DNA of 64,000 bases from Microbacterium arborescens (GTDB taxonomy: Bacteria; Actinomycetota; Actinomycetes; Actinomycetales; Microbacteriaceae), in assembly GCA_003339645.1 (NCBI GenBank), contig QNUV01000021.1, positions 1,054,001 to 1,118,000 of the forward strand. Direction: 5' to 3'. The notes beneath the pieces were generated by a model. That model saw nothing but the letters and a program-made list of their open reading frames with translations, was not told the origin of the DNA and did no database searches. Below, piece after piece: positions 45,136-52,967 of the stretch (positions are counted from its first letter, which is position 1; every line of letters starts with the position of its first letter). The translations under genes were made by a program, and so were the position numbers.

Positions 45136-46008
45136 TCAGTGGGAGAGGGTCTGGAAGAGATCGAAGGCGTCGTCGGCGCTGAGGCCGTCGTGCACGACGC
45201 CGCGGACGGCCGCGAGCATGGCGGCCGGGTGCTCCGACTGGAAGACGTTGCGTCCCATGTCGACGCCCGCCGCGCCCTCGGCCATGGCGCGCGATGCGAC
45301 CCGCAGGGCCTCGCGCTCCTCGACCTTCTTGCCGCCGGCGATGACGATCGGGACGGGGCACGCGCTCGTGATCGTCTCGAAGCCCTCCTCGACGTAGTAC
45401 GTCTTCACGAACGCGGCGCCGAGCTCGGCGCTGATTCGCGTCGCGAGCCGGAAGTAGCGGGCGTCGCGCACCATGTCGCGGCCGACCGCGGTGACGGCCA
45501 GGACCGGGATGCCGGTGGCCTGGCCCGCGTCGACGAGGGTCGTCATGTTGCGCACCGACTTCGTCTCGTTGTCGCCGCCGATGAAGACCTGCACCGCGAG
45601 CGCCGCGGCATCCAGTCGCACGGCGTCGTCGATCGAGACGGCGACCTCCTCGTCGGAGAGCTCCTTGAGCACGCTCGGTCCGCCCGAGGCGCGGAGCACG
45701 ATGCCCTTCGCGGAGTGCGGCGGGATGGTCGTGCGCAGGGCACCGCGCGTGCACATCAGGGCATCGGCCTGGGGGACCAGCGGGAGGATCGAGCGATCGA
45801 GCCGCTCGAGTCCCGACGTCGGCCCCTGGAAGTAGCCGTGATCGAACGCGAGCATCACGGTCTTGCCGTCGCGGGGGTCGAACACGCGCGACATCCGCGC
45901 GCGCATCCCCCAGTCCTGGCCTGCTTGGCCCTTGATGGGGTAGCCGGTGCCGGCCGCGGCGGGGCCGGCGTAGTCGGTTCCCTCACGCAGGTCGTCGAGG
46001 TCAGCCAT
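45136..46008 (-). CDS. LsrF/DhnA-family class I aldolase or thiolase
   Basis: A 290-residue TIM-barrel enzyme strikingly like LsrF along its whole length: [56 protein letters not shown] and [13 protein letters not shown]. The Schiff-base lysine is Lys202 in [12 protein letters not shown], matching Lys203 of E. coli LsrF. LsrF is the last enzyme of phospho-autoinducer-2 breakdown; here the partner genes differ (no LsrG, LsrK or LsrR), so a related five-carbon phosphate cleavage is more likely. AAGGAGA precedes the ATG, which overlaps the permease end by 8 bases. Confidence 0.88.
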   Translation of the reverse strand: MADLDDLREGTDYAGPAAAGTGYPIKGQAGQDWGMRARMSRVFDPRDGKTVMLAFDHGYFQGPTSGLERLDRSILPLVPQADALMCTRGALRTTIPPHSAKGIVLRASGGPSVLKELSDEEVAVSIDDAVRLDAAALAVQVFIGGDNETKSVRNMTTLVDAGQATGIPVLAVTAVGRDMVRDARYFRLATRISAELGAAFVKTYYVEEGFETITSACPVPIVIAGGKKVEEREALRVASRAMAEGAAGVDMGRNVFQSEHPAAMLAAVRGVVHDGLSADDAFDLFQTLSH

Positions 46009-47071
46009 GGATGTTCTCCTTGTTCTTCGGGGTGGGGTCGGTGTCGGCGCGTCGGGCCGAGGGGGCAGGGGTGAGGCGCTGCAGGTTCGCGCGGAGTCGG
46101 CGCAGGGAGCTGCGGCCGGTTCCGGTCGCGGCGGACGCGATCACGACCACGAGGACGACGAGCACGCCCTTGAGGACGTTCTGGGCGCCGACCGACCACC
46201 CCACGAGGTTGAGCAGTCCCGACAGCAGCACGAAGAACAGGGCGCCGGTCCAGGCGCCGGCCGGCACGGGGCGGCCTCCCGAGATGAGGGTGCCGCCGAT
46301 CACGACGACGGCGATCGAGTCGAGCATGTACGAGCTGCCGAGCACGGTGCTCGGGGAGATGAAGGCGGCGAGCAGGCCCCCGACGAGTCCGGCGAGGCCC
46401 GCCGACACGAGGTAGGCGGTGACGGTCACGCCCGCCACCGGCAGGCCCGCCCGCTCGGCCGCACGAACGCTCTGGCCCACCGCGATGACGGCCACACCGA
46501 CACGGGTCCGCGTCAGGGCGAGCCAGACGATCACGGTCATGGCCGCGACGACGAGCGCGATGACGGGGATGCCGAACGCCTTGGCCGTGACGAAGGCTCG
46601 CAGGCCCGCGTCGGCGCCGCCGCGAGCGGCATCCGCCAGCAGAAGCGTCGCGGAGGTGACGATGAGGCTCGTCGCCAGGGTCGCGATGATCGGGGGCACC
46701 CGCAGGAGGAGGATCGCGGCGACGCTGACCGCGCCGGCGGCGAGCCCGGAGCCGGCGCCGGCGGCGAGCCCGATCACGGGCCCCGCTGTCGCGCCCACGC
46801 CGACCGAGACGTACGAGGCCATCGAGATGACGGTGCCGACCGAGACGTCGATGTTGCCCGGGCCGAGGGTGATGACGAGCATCTGCCCGAGGGCGACCAG
46901 CACGAGGAACGGCGCGAGCGAGAGGGCCTGGGCCATCGGGTCGAGGGGAGATCCGGGCCGCACGGCGATGATGACCGCCCACACGGCGAGCACGCCGAGA
47001 AGCGACCAGCCCCAGGCGGGCCAGGCGGGTCCGCGGCGGAGCGCCGGGAGCGGGATGGAAGCGGAGGTCAT
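46001..47071 (-). CDS. Ribose-type sugar ABC permease (RbsC family), second
   Basis: A 356-residue permease with about nine or ten membrane helices and the family hallmarks [26 protein letters not shown] and [26 protein letters not shown]. It has a longer basic C-terminal tail than usual (about 40 residues). It pairs with the preceding, different permease to form a heterodimeric channel, like LsrC/LsrD. ATG overlaps the upstream permease stop. Confidence 0.92.
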   Translation of the reverse strand: MTSASIPLPALRRGPAWPAWGWSLLGVLAVWAVIIAVRPGSPLDPMAQALSLAPFLVLVALGQMLVITLGPGNIDVSVGTVISMASYVSVGVGATAGPVIGLAAGAGSGLAAGAVSVAAILLLRVPPIIATLATSLIVTSATLLLADAARGGADAGLRAFVTAKAFGIPVIALVVAAMTVIVWLALTRTRVGVAVIAVGQSVRAAERAGLPVAGVTVTAYLVSAGLAGLVGGLLAAFISPSTVLGSSYMLDSIAVVVIGGTLISGGRPVPAGAWTGALFFVLLSGLLNLVGWSVGAQNVLKGVLVVLVVVIASAATGTGRSSLRRLRANLQRLTPAPSARRADTDPTPKNKENIHG

Positions 47072-48039
47072 CGCGCGATCCTCTCGGTGATCATGCGGCC
47101 CGCGAGCACGGCGATGACGATGACGCCTTGTGCGGCCGATTGCAGGGCGGACGGAAGGTTGATGAGGCTGAGCAGCACGGTGATGAGGCCGAGGGTGATC
47201 GCGCCGAGCGTCGTCCCGATCGGCAGCGCCCGGCCGCCCGAGAACGTGCCGCCGCCGAGGATCACCGCGGCGATCGTCATGAGGGTGTACTCGCCGGCGG
47301 CGTTGATGTCGCCCGACCAGGTCTGCGAGGCGAGCAGCAGGCCCGAGACGACGAGCAGCGCGGCTGCCGCGACGTACGCGGTCGCCCGGGTCGCGACGAG
47401 AGAGGCGCCCGTCTTCTCGAGCGTCGCGGCCTGCGAGCCGAGCGCGCGCATGCGTGCCCCCGCGAGCGAGCGTCGGGTGATCCACCAGCCCAGCGCCGTC
47501 GCCGCGGCGATGAAGATGAGCGGCGCCGGGAACCAGGTCGGCCGCCAGGTCGACAGGGCCGAGAGCCAGTCGGGGGTCTGGCCGCCGGGGGTCGGCCGGA
47601 TCTGCAGGCCGATGCCCAGCCACACGAACGACATGCCCAGCGTCAGGATGATGGAGGGCACTCCGCGGCGCTGCACCACCCACGCGAGGAGGGCGTAGAC
47701 GGCGAGGATGCCGGCGATCATGGCGATCGCGAGCGCGGGGGTCTCCCGCAGGAGCGTCGCGGCGATCACCGTGATGAGCCCGACGAGGTATCCGACGCTC
47801 AGGTCGATGTCACCGACGGCCATCATGATCATCTGGGCTTGGGCGGCGAGCACGAGCGGGACGGACGACATGAGCATCAGGGTGAGACCGGGCACGCTGA
47901 GGATTCCGGGCTGCAGAGCCGCGGTCAGTGCGAAGATCGCGATGAGCGCGACGAGGGCGAGGAGCGCGGGCGACCCGTTGACGGCCGAGGCGCGCAGGCG
48001 CTGCGGGGCGGTGGGCGGGGCGAGCACGTCGGTGGTCAT
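47068..48039 (-). CDS. Ribose-type sugar ABC permease (RbsC family), first
   Basis: A 323-residue permease: QAQMIMMAVGDIDLSVGYLVGL and TIAAVILGGGTFSGGRALPIGTTLGA are the conserved cytoplasmic-loop regions. It is distinct from the second permease, so the channel is a heterodimer. The ATG overlaps the ATPase stop by ATGA; the whole transporter is tightly coupled. Confidence 0.92.
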   Translation of the reverse strand: MTTDVLAPPTAPQRLRASAVNGSPALLALVALIAIFALTAALQPGILSVPGLTLMLMSSVPLVLAAQAQMIMMAVGDIDLSVGYLVGLITVIAATLLRETPALAIAMIAGILAVYALLAWVVQRRGVPSIILTLGMSFVWLGIGLQIRPTPGGQTPDWLSALSTWRPTWFPAPLIFIAAATALGWWITRRSLAGARMRALGSQAATLEKTGASLVATRATAYVAAAALLVVSGLLLASQTWSGDINAAGEYTLMTIAAVILGGGTFSGGRALPIGTTLGAITLGLITVLLSLINLPSALQSAAQGVIVIAVLAGRMITERIAR

Positions 48040-49529
48040 CGGTCCTCCTGGACTGTCTCGGCGTCGACTCCGAAGGAGTCGGCGATGATGCGCTCGTCGG
48101 TGATGTCGTCGCCGGAGAGCTCGCTGACGACGCGTCCGGAGCGGAAGACGTAGACGCGGTCGCAGTGGGCCATCTCGCCGTTCTCGGTGGAGTACCAGAC
48201 GATCGAGCGGCCGCGTGCCGCCTCGACGCGCATGAGGGCGTACAGCTCGTTCTTCGTCGTGACATCGACGCCCCGGAAGGGGTCGTCCAGCAGGACGAGA
48301 GGGGCGTCGGTCGCGAACGCCCGCGCGACGATGACCTTCTGCTGGTTCCCGCCCGACAGCGACGTGATCGGGGCCCGGGCACCGCCCTTGACGTTCAGGC
48401 GCTGCACCCATTCCTCGGCGAGCCGTCGTCGCCGCGCGGGCGGAACGATTCCCGCCGTCGCGAGATGACGGGTGGCAGAGACGGTGAGGTTGTCGGCGAC
48501 ATTCCAGAGCGAGAAGATGCCGCTGGTCTGCCGGTCACCGGGCACGTAGGCGCGGCCGCGCACGACGCGGACGCCGCGGGCGTTGCTCCAGAGGCGGTGC
48601 AGCAGCTCGTCCTGGCCGTGGCCGGCGAGCCCGGCGAGGCCGACGATCTCGCCGGGTGAGACCGAGAACGGCACGTCGCCGCCGTCGATGCGGGCGACGG
48701 CGCCCCGCGCGTCGATCTCCGGCGGAGCGCTCGCGGCGCTCACCCGGCGCACCGTCGCCGTGTCGGCGTGGACCTCGCCGCCCATGGCCGCCAGCAGCGC
48801 GTCCTCGTCGGTATCCCTCGCCGCGACGACCTCGACGACGCGGCCGTCCTTCATGACGGCGATGCGGTCGGCGTGGGCCAGCACCTCCTGCATCCGGTGC
48901 GAGATGAGGACCATTCCGACGCCCTCGTCGGCGAGGCTGCGGAGCGCCGCGTAGAGCTGGCGGGTCGCGTTGATACTGAGCGATTCGGTCGGCTCGTCGA
49001 GGATCAGCAGCGACAGCGACGGCGTGCACAGAGCGCGCACGATCTCGACCATCTGCCGCTGCGCCATCGTGAGGTCGCCGGCCCGCCGCAGTACCGAGAC
49101 ACCATGTCCGGGGAAGATCTCGTCGAGCTTCCGTGACACGCGCCGCTCGGCGCGACGGTTCCAGCCTGCCCCGCGGGTGCCGGCGTCCGAGAGCGCGATG
49201 TTCTCGGCGACGGTGAGGTCGGGGCAGAGGGCGAGCTCCTGGTAGATCATCCGGACGCCGGGCTGCTCGGTGCCGCGCTTCGCGGTCGCGCCGCCCGTCC
49301 GCCAGCGGATGCTGCCGGCGTCGGCCTGCTCGCGTCCGGCGAGCACACGCATGAGGGTGCTCTTGCCGGCGCCGTTGTGGCCGACCAGGCCCAGGATCTC
49401 GCCGGCGGCGACCGAGATGTCGATACCGGCCAGTGCCGTCGTATTTCCGTATCGTTTGGCGACCGCCTCGGCCGTGACGAGCGCCACGTCCGAGGGGGTG
49501 GTCGCGGGGGTGTGCGACAGGGTTGTCAT
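48036..49529 (-). CDS. Ribose-type sugar ABC ATPase (RbsA family)
   Basis: A 497-residue tandem ATPase. First domain: Walker A GHNGAGKST, signature-region LTMAQRQMVE, Walker B LLILDEPTESLS. Second domain: Walker A is degenerate (GLAGHGQDELL), normal for the family, and the signature is LSGGNQQKV, but Walker B reads LLDDPFRGVD, with Asp where RbsA relatives usually have the catalytic Glu. This suggests the second site is inactive or structural. It powers the two RbsC-type permeases downstream; ATG at 49529 follows AGGAG. Confidence 0.92.
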   Translation of the reverse strand: MTTLSHTPATTPSDVALVTAEAVAKRYGNTTALAGIDISVAAGEILGLVGHNGAGKSTLMRVLAGREQADAGSIRWRTGGATAKRGTEQPGVRMIYQELALCPDLTVAENIALSDAGTRGAGWNRRAERRVSRKLDEIFPGHGVSVLRRAGDLTMAQRQMVEIVRALCTPSLSLLILDEPTESLSINATRQLYAALRSLADEGVGMVLISHRMQEVLAHADRIAVMKDGRVVEVVAARDTDEDALLAAMGGEVHADTATVRRVSAASAPPEIDARGAVARIDGGDVPFSVSPGEIVGLAGLAGHGQDELLHRLWSNARGVRVVRGRAYVPGDRQTSGIFSLWNVADNLTVSATRHLATAGIVPPARRRRLAEEWVQRLNVKGGARAPITSLSGGNQQKVIVARAFATDAPLVLLDDPFRGVDVTTKNELYALMRVEAARGRSIVWYSTENGEMAHCDRVYVFRSGRVVSELSGDDITDERIIADSFGVDAETVQEDR

Positions 49530-49573
49530 CGGGTCTCCTGGTTCGAGCTGGTCGGCCACGGTGTCACCGGGCG

Positions 49574-50656
49574 TCAGGGCAGCGCGGGCACGGCGACGTC
49601 GTCGCCGGCCAGCAGAGCCGCGATCGCGGCGTCGGTGGTCTCCTCGTCCCAGGCGTTCGCGGCGTACTCGTCGGTGCCGAGGGTCTCGACCCAGTAGTCG
49701 AGGTTCTCCTGCGTGACCTGCACGAGCGGCAGGACGACCTCGTCGGGCACCTCGTCGCCGCGCAGCTTCGCGATGGCGGCGTAGAGCGCGGCGACGATCT
49801 GTCCGGGATCGGTCAGCGCGGCGAACGAACCGTTGTCGATGCCGCTCTCCTTCCAGAACGACAGCGACTTGCCGTCGGTGTCGAACACGACGACCGGGAT
49901 GTCTCGACCGGCCGACTGGAACGCCTGCACGACGCCCATGCCGCCGATGCATCCGGGAACGGCGGCGATCGGGGGCATCGAGCCGAGGATCGCGACGATC
50001 TCCTTCTGCGCCGTCGCGGCGTCGCAGAAGCCGTTCACCTCGGCCGCCACCTTCACGTCGGGGTAGTCGGCGAGGATCTCCTGCTGGCGGGCGTAGAACG
50101 CCTCGTCGGGCTGCGAGCCGATCACGCCGCGGTTGAGGATGATGTCGCCCGTGCCCCCGATCGCGTCGAGTGCGGGCTGGAGCGAGTCGGCGCCCCACTG
50201 CCCGTAGTCGTTGCGCACGACGATGCCGCAGCTGGTGTCCATGTCGGCGTCGACGATCACGACCGTGATGCCGGCGGCGCATGCCTCCTCGACGACGGGG
50301 ACGAGCGCGGTCGACGAAGCCGGGATGACCATGAGCACGTCGGGGTTCTGCAGCATGAGGCTGCGGATCTGCGATGCCTGCTCGGTCGCGCTGTTCTCGC
50401 CCGGGGCGTTGACGACGCTGTAGTCGGAGACGACGCCGCTCTCCTTGAGCTTCGCGGCCTCCGTCTCGAACTTGTCGATGAGGGTCAGGCGCCAGCCGTT
50501 GACGAACCCGTTCGAGAGGGCCACCTTCAGGCCCTGGGGTTCTCCGCCGGCAGCGGTGGTGTCGGTCGGGCTGCCGGCGCAGCCGGCGAGGACGAGAGCG
50601 GAGATCGCTGTCGCGGCCGCTGCGGCGAGCAGACGGCGGGTGGTCGGGAACGTCAT
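49574..50656 (-). CDS. Ribose-type sugar-binding lipoprotein (RbsB family)
   Basis: A 360-residue binding protein: signal TRRLLAAAAATAISALV with lipobox LAGC at about residues 22-26. The mature protein has the two-lobed periplasmic-binding fold; GFVNGWRLTLIDKFETEAAKL, VLMVIPASSTALVPVVEEACAAGITVVIVDADMD and GIDNGSFAALTDPGQ are family-typical. AGGAGG precedes the ATG. It is the first gene of the eight-gene operon, behind the GntR operator. The ligand is unknown. Confidence 0.93.
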   Translation of the reverse strand: MTFPTTRRLLAAAAATAISALVLAGCAGSPTDTTAAGGEPQGLKVALSNGFVNGWRLTLIDKFETEAAKLKESGVVSDYSVVNAPGENSATEQASQIRSLMLQNPDVLMVIPASSTALVPVVEEACAAGITVVIVDADMDTSCGIVVRNDYGQWGADSLQPALDAIGGTGDIILNRGVIGSQPDEAFYARQQEILADYPDVKVAAEVNGFCDAATAQKEIVAILGSMPPIAAVPGCIGGMGVVQAFQSAGRDIPVVVFDTDGKSLSFWKESGIDNGSFAALTDPGQIVAALYAAIAKLRGDEVPDEVVLPLVQVTQENLDYWVETLGTDEYAANAWDEETTDAAIAALLAGDDVAVPALP

Positions 50657-50730
50657 CGTTGTGCCTCCTGGTGTCGCATCGTTGCGAGGTGCCGATGTCA
50701 CGAGGGCGTGCGGGCTGCAAACTCGTAACA

Positions 50731-50754
50731 ACCAACCTGTCATGACAAGTTGGT
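50731..50754. promoter_or_regulatory. GntR-type operator in the divergent promoter region
   Basis: A 24-base near-perfect palindrome, left half ACCAACCTGTCA and right half TGACAAGTTGGT, one mismatched pair. Its core TTGTCATGACAA-like centre is of the kind bound by HutC-type GntR proteins. It lies between the binding-protein start and the gntR gene, 75 bases from the former. Confidence 0.8.
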
Positions 50755-50837
50755 GATGACTAAGATAGGGAGCGGGCCGCCGAGTGTCAACACGGCGCCG
50801 ATACGCTCGCCGTGACGGCCCGATCGAGGAGGCTCCC

Positions 50838-51578
50838 ATGACCGCAGCGACGACGCTCGACCGCTCGTCCGATCTCCCGTTGTGGCAGCAGCTGTCGCTC
50901 GCACTGCGGGGTGAGATCGAGTCGGGACGGTGGCGGCCCGATCAGGCGCTGCCGTCCGAGTCGGAGCTCATCGACCGCTTCGGGGTCTCCCGCACGGTCG
51001 TCCGGGAAGCCCTCGCCGACATGGTGCGCGCCGGGCTGATCTACAAGGTCCGCGCACGCGGATCGTTCGTCGCGCCGGCGCGGCCCGACCTGCGATTCGT
51101 CGGGTCGATGGCGGGGTCGTCGGACGATCTCGCCGGAACGGGTCGAGTGGTGACGACCCGCGTGCTCGACTTCGCCGTCGGCACGGCGGACGCGGCGGAC
51201 GCCGAGGCTCTGCGCATCCCTGTCGGGGCACCCGTGGTTCGGCTGCGTCGCCTGCGGCGGGTCGACGAGACGCCCTGGCTGCTCGTCGACACGGTGCTGC
51301 CCCACGACCGGTTTCCCACGCTCGCGCGCGCCAACCTCGAGAACCGGTCGCTCTACGAGCATCTCCGGCGCAACTTCGGGGTGCAGCCGAGCGGCGCCGA
51401 TCGCTGGCTCAGCGCGGTCGTCCCCGACCCGGCGGACGCCGCGCTCCTCGAGCTCGCCCCGGGGCAGCCGGTGCTGTCGATCGAGTCGATCGCGTGGGAC
51501 GCCGAGGGGCAGCCGTTCGAGCGGTACCTGGCCCTTCACCGCAGTGATGAATCGCGCTTCTACGTGGGAATCCGCTGA
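50838..51578 (+). CDS. GntR-family regulator (HutC subfamily, UTRA domain)
   Basis: A 246-residue regulator. The winged helix covers about residues 12-80 (PLWQQLSLALRGEIESG, then LPSESELIDRFGVSRTVVREALADM), and the UTRA ligand-binding domain about 95-243 (VVRLRRLRRVDETPWLLVDTVLPHDRFP...). GAGGAGG precedes the ATG at 50838. Divergent from the eight-gene sugar operon and adjoining a 24-base palindrome, so it most likely represses the operon until a sugar phosphate or sugar binds. Confidence 0.92.
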   Translation: MTAATTLDRSSDLPLWQQLSLALRGEIESGRWRPDQALPSESELIDRFGVSRTVVREALADMVRAGLIYKVRARGSFVAPARPDLRFVGSMAGSSDDLAGTGRVVTTRVLDFAVGTADAADAEALRIPVGAPVVRLRRLRRVDETPWLLVDTVLPHDRFPTLARANLENRSLYEHLRRNFGVQPSGADRWLSAVVPDPADAALLELAPGQPVLSIESIAWDAEGQPFERYLALHRSDESRFYVGIR

Positions 51579-51597
51579 TCTCCCGCTCCGGCGGTCA

Positions 51598-51612
51598 AGA
51601 GAACGATTATCA
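51598..51612 (+). promoter_or_regulatory. Candidate Zur box
   Basis: AGAGAACGATTATCA, read on the other strand TGATAATCGTTCTCT, matches about 11 of 15 bases of the actinobacterial Zur consensus recalled from mycobacteria. It lies 20 bases before the zinc-binding protein gene, at the expected promoter position. Confidence 0.5.
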
Positions 51613-51631
51613 GTAACGTACAATCGACAGC

Positions 51632-52639
51632 ATGACCCGTCGACTCCTCCCTGCCGCCGCGCTCGTGGCAGCGGCATCCCTCGCCCTCGCCGGCTGTGCC
51701 GGCACCTCGTCGCCGGCCGCGAGCGGTTCGGACGACGGCAAGATCAGCGTCGTCGCATCGACGAACGTATACGGCTCGCTGGCCGCCGAGGTCGGCGGCG
51801 ACGCGATCGAGGTGACCTCGATCGTGACCTCGCTCGCGCAGGATCCGCACTCGTACGAGGCCTCGGCGCGCGATCAGCTGACGGTGTCGCAGGCCGACCT
51901 CGTCATCGAGAACGGCGGCGGCTACGACTCGTTCCTCGACGCACTGGTCGAGGCGAGCGGCAGCACGGCCCCCGTGCTCACGGCGGTCGAGTTCTCGCAC
52001 GACTTCCCGGGCGCCGAGGGCCACGACGACCACGCCTCGGATGACGGCGACGATCACGCCTCGGATGACAGCGACGGTCACGACCACGATCACGAGGGTC
52101 ATGACCACATCGAGGGCTTCAACGAGCACGTCTGGTACGACCCGCACACGATCGCGCACCTCGTCGAAGACATCGCGCACGAGCTCGGCGAGCTGGATGC
52201 GGCCCAGGCCGAGACCTTCGAGGCGAACGCCCAGGCGCTCATCGAGCGGATCACCGGCCTCGAGACGTCGCTCGAGACGATCTCCGCGGCGCACCAGGGC
52301 GAGAAGATCTTCGTGACCGAGCCGGTTCCGCTGTACCTCGCAGCGGCCGCCGGCCTCGAGAACGCGACTCCGGCAGCGTTCAGCGAGGCCGTCGAGGAGG
52401 GGCAGGACGTGCCTCCCGCGACGCTCCTCGAGGCGCAGCAGATCCTGCGCTCGGGCGACGTCCGGATCGTGATCGTCAACGCCCAGACGGGCGGCGCCGA
52501 GACGACGGAGATCACGAAGCTCGCCGACGAGCTGAACATCCCCGTGCTGGAGTTCACCGAGCTGATGCCCGACGGTGTCGACTACGTCGGCTGGATGCAG
52601 CAGAACATCGACGAGATCTCGGGCGCGCTCGCGGGCTGA
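51632..52639 (+). CDS. Zinc/manganese-type ABC substrate-binding lipoprotein (ZnuA-like)
   Basis: A 335-residue cluster-9 metal-binding protein. Signal peptide with lipobox LAGC (about residues 19-22). Metal-site histidines appear in QDPHSYEAS, and in NEHVWYDPH; a long His/Asp-rich loop between them (about residues 129-155) is typical of zinc-specific members. The later FVTEPVPLY and C-terminal NIPVLEFTELMPDG complete the family pattern. The permease and ATPase genes are not next to it, so it is an orphan binding protein here. A likely Zur site precedes it. Confidence 0.9.
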   Translation: MTRRLLPAAALVAAASLALAGCAGTSSPAASGSDDGKISVVASTNVYGSLAAEVGGDAIEVTSIVTSLAQDPHSYEASARDQLTVSQADLVIENGGGYDSFLDALVEASGSTAPVLTAVEFSHDFPGAEGHDDHASDDGDDHASDDSDGHDHDHEGHDHIEGFNEHVWYDPHTIAHLVEDIAHELGELDAAQAETFEANAQALIERITGLETSLETISAAHQGEKIFVTEPVPLYLAAAAGLENATPAAFSEAVEEGQDVPPATLLEAQQILRSGDVRIVIVNAQTGGAETTEITKLADELNIPVLEFTELMPDGVDYVGWMQQNIDEISGALAG

Positions 52640-52658
52640 CCCGCCGTCGAGATTCCGC

Positions 52659-52913
52659 TCAGTCCGCCGTCGGGGCCTCGCCCTGGCGGCGGACGAGTGC
52701 GTTCAGGAGGGCCTGCTGCTCGTCTGCGGATGTGCGGGCCGCCGAGACGTTCTCGTTCTCGACGGCGGCGACGATCTCGGCGCGCTGGATGCGGGTCGAC
52801 CGCGGTGCGTCGATGCCGAGCCGGATGCTGTCGCCCTTGACCTCGAGCACCGTGAGCTCGATGTCGTCGCCGATGAGCACCTTCTCACCGACCCGTCTCG
52901 TCAACACCAGCAC
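52659..52913 (-). CDS. csrA: Carbon storage regulator CsrA (translational repressor)
   Basis: An 84-residue CsrA: MLVLTRRVGEKVLIGDDIELTVLEVKGDSIRLGIDAPRS has the conserved LTRR and VGEK RNA-binding strand and the GIDAP turn. It has a C-terminal tail longer than that of E. coli CsrA. It is placed at the 3' end of the flagellar operon after flhA, as in many Gram-positive flagellar clusters, where it represses flagellin translation and is opposed by FliW; no fliW is in the window. Confidence 0.95.
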   Translation of the reverse strand: MLVLTRRVGEKVLIGDDIELTVLEVKGDSIRLGIDAPRSTRIQRAEIVAAVENENVSAARTSADEQQALLNALVRRQGEAPTAD

Positions 52914-52967
52914 TCGATCACCCTACTTTCCGGACGCCGTCCGTGCGCCTCGCGCTCGACGCGAGTC

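Noticed and set aside
39967-50656. A true autoinducer-2 (lsr) operon
   Set aside because: Only LsrF and the importer layout match; the kinase is of another branch, LsrG and LsrR are absent, and a GlpD-like enzyme and aldolase fusion are added.
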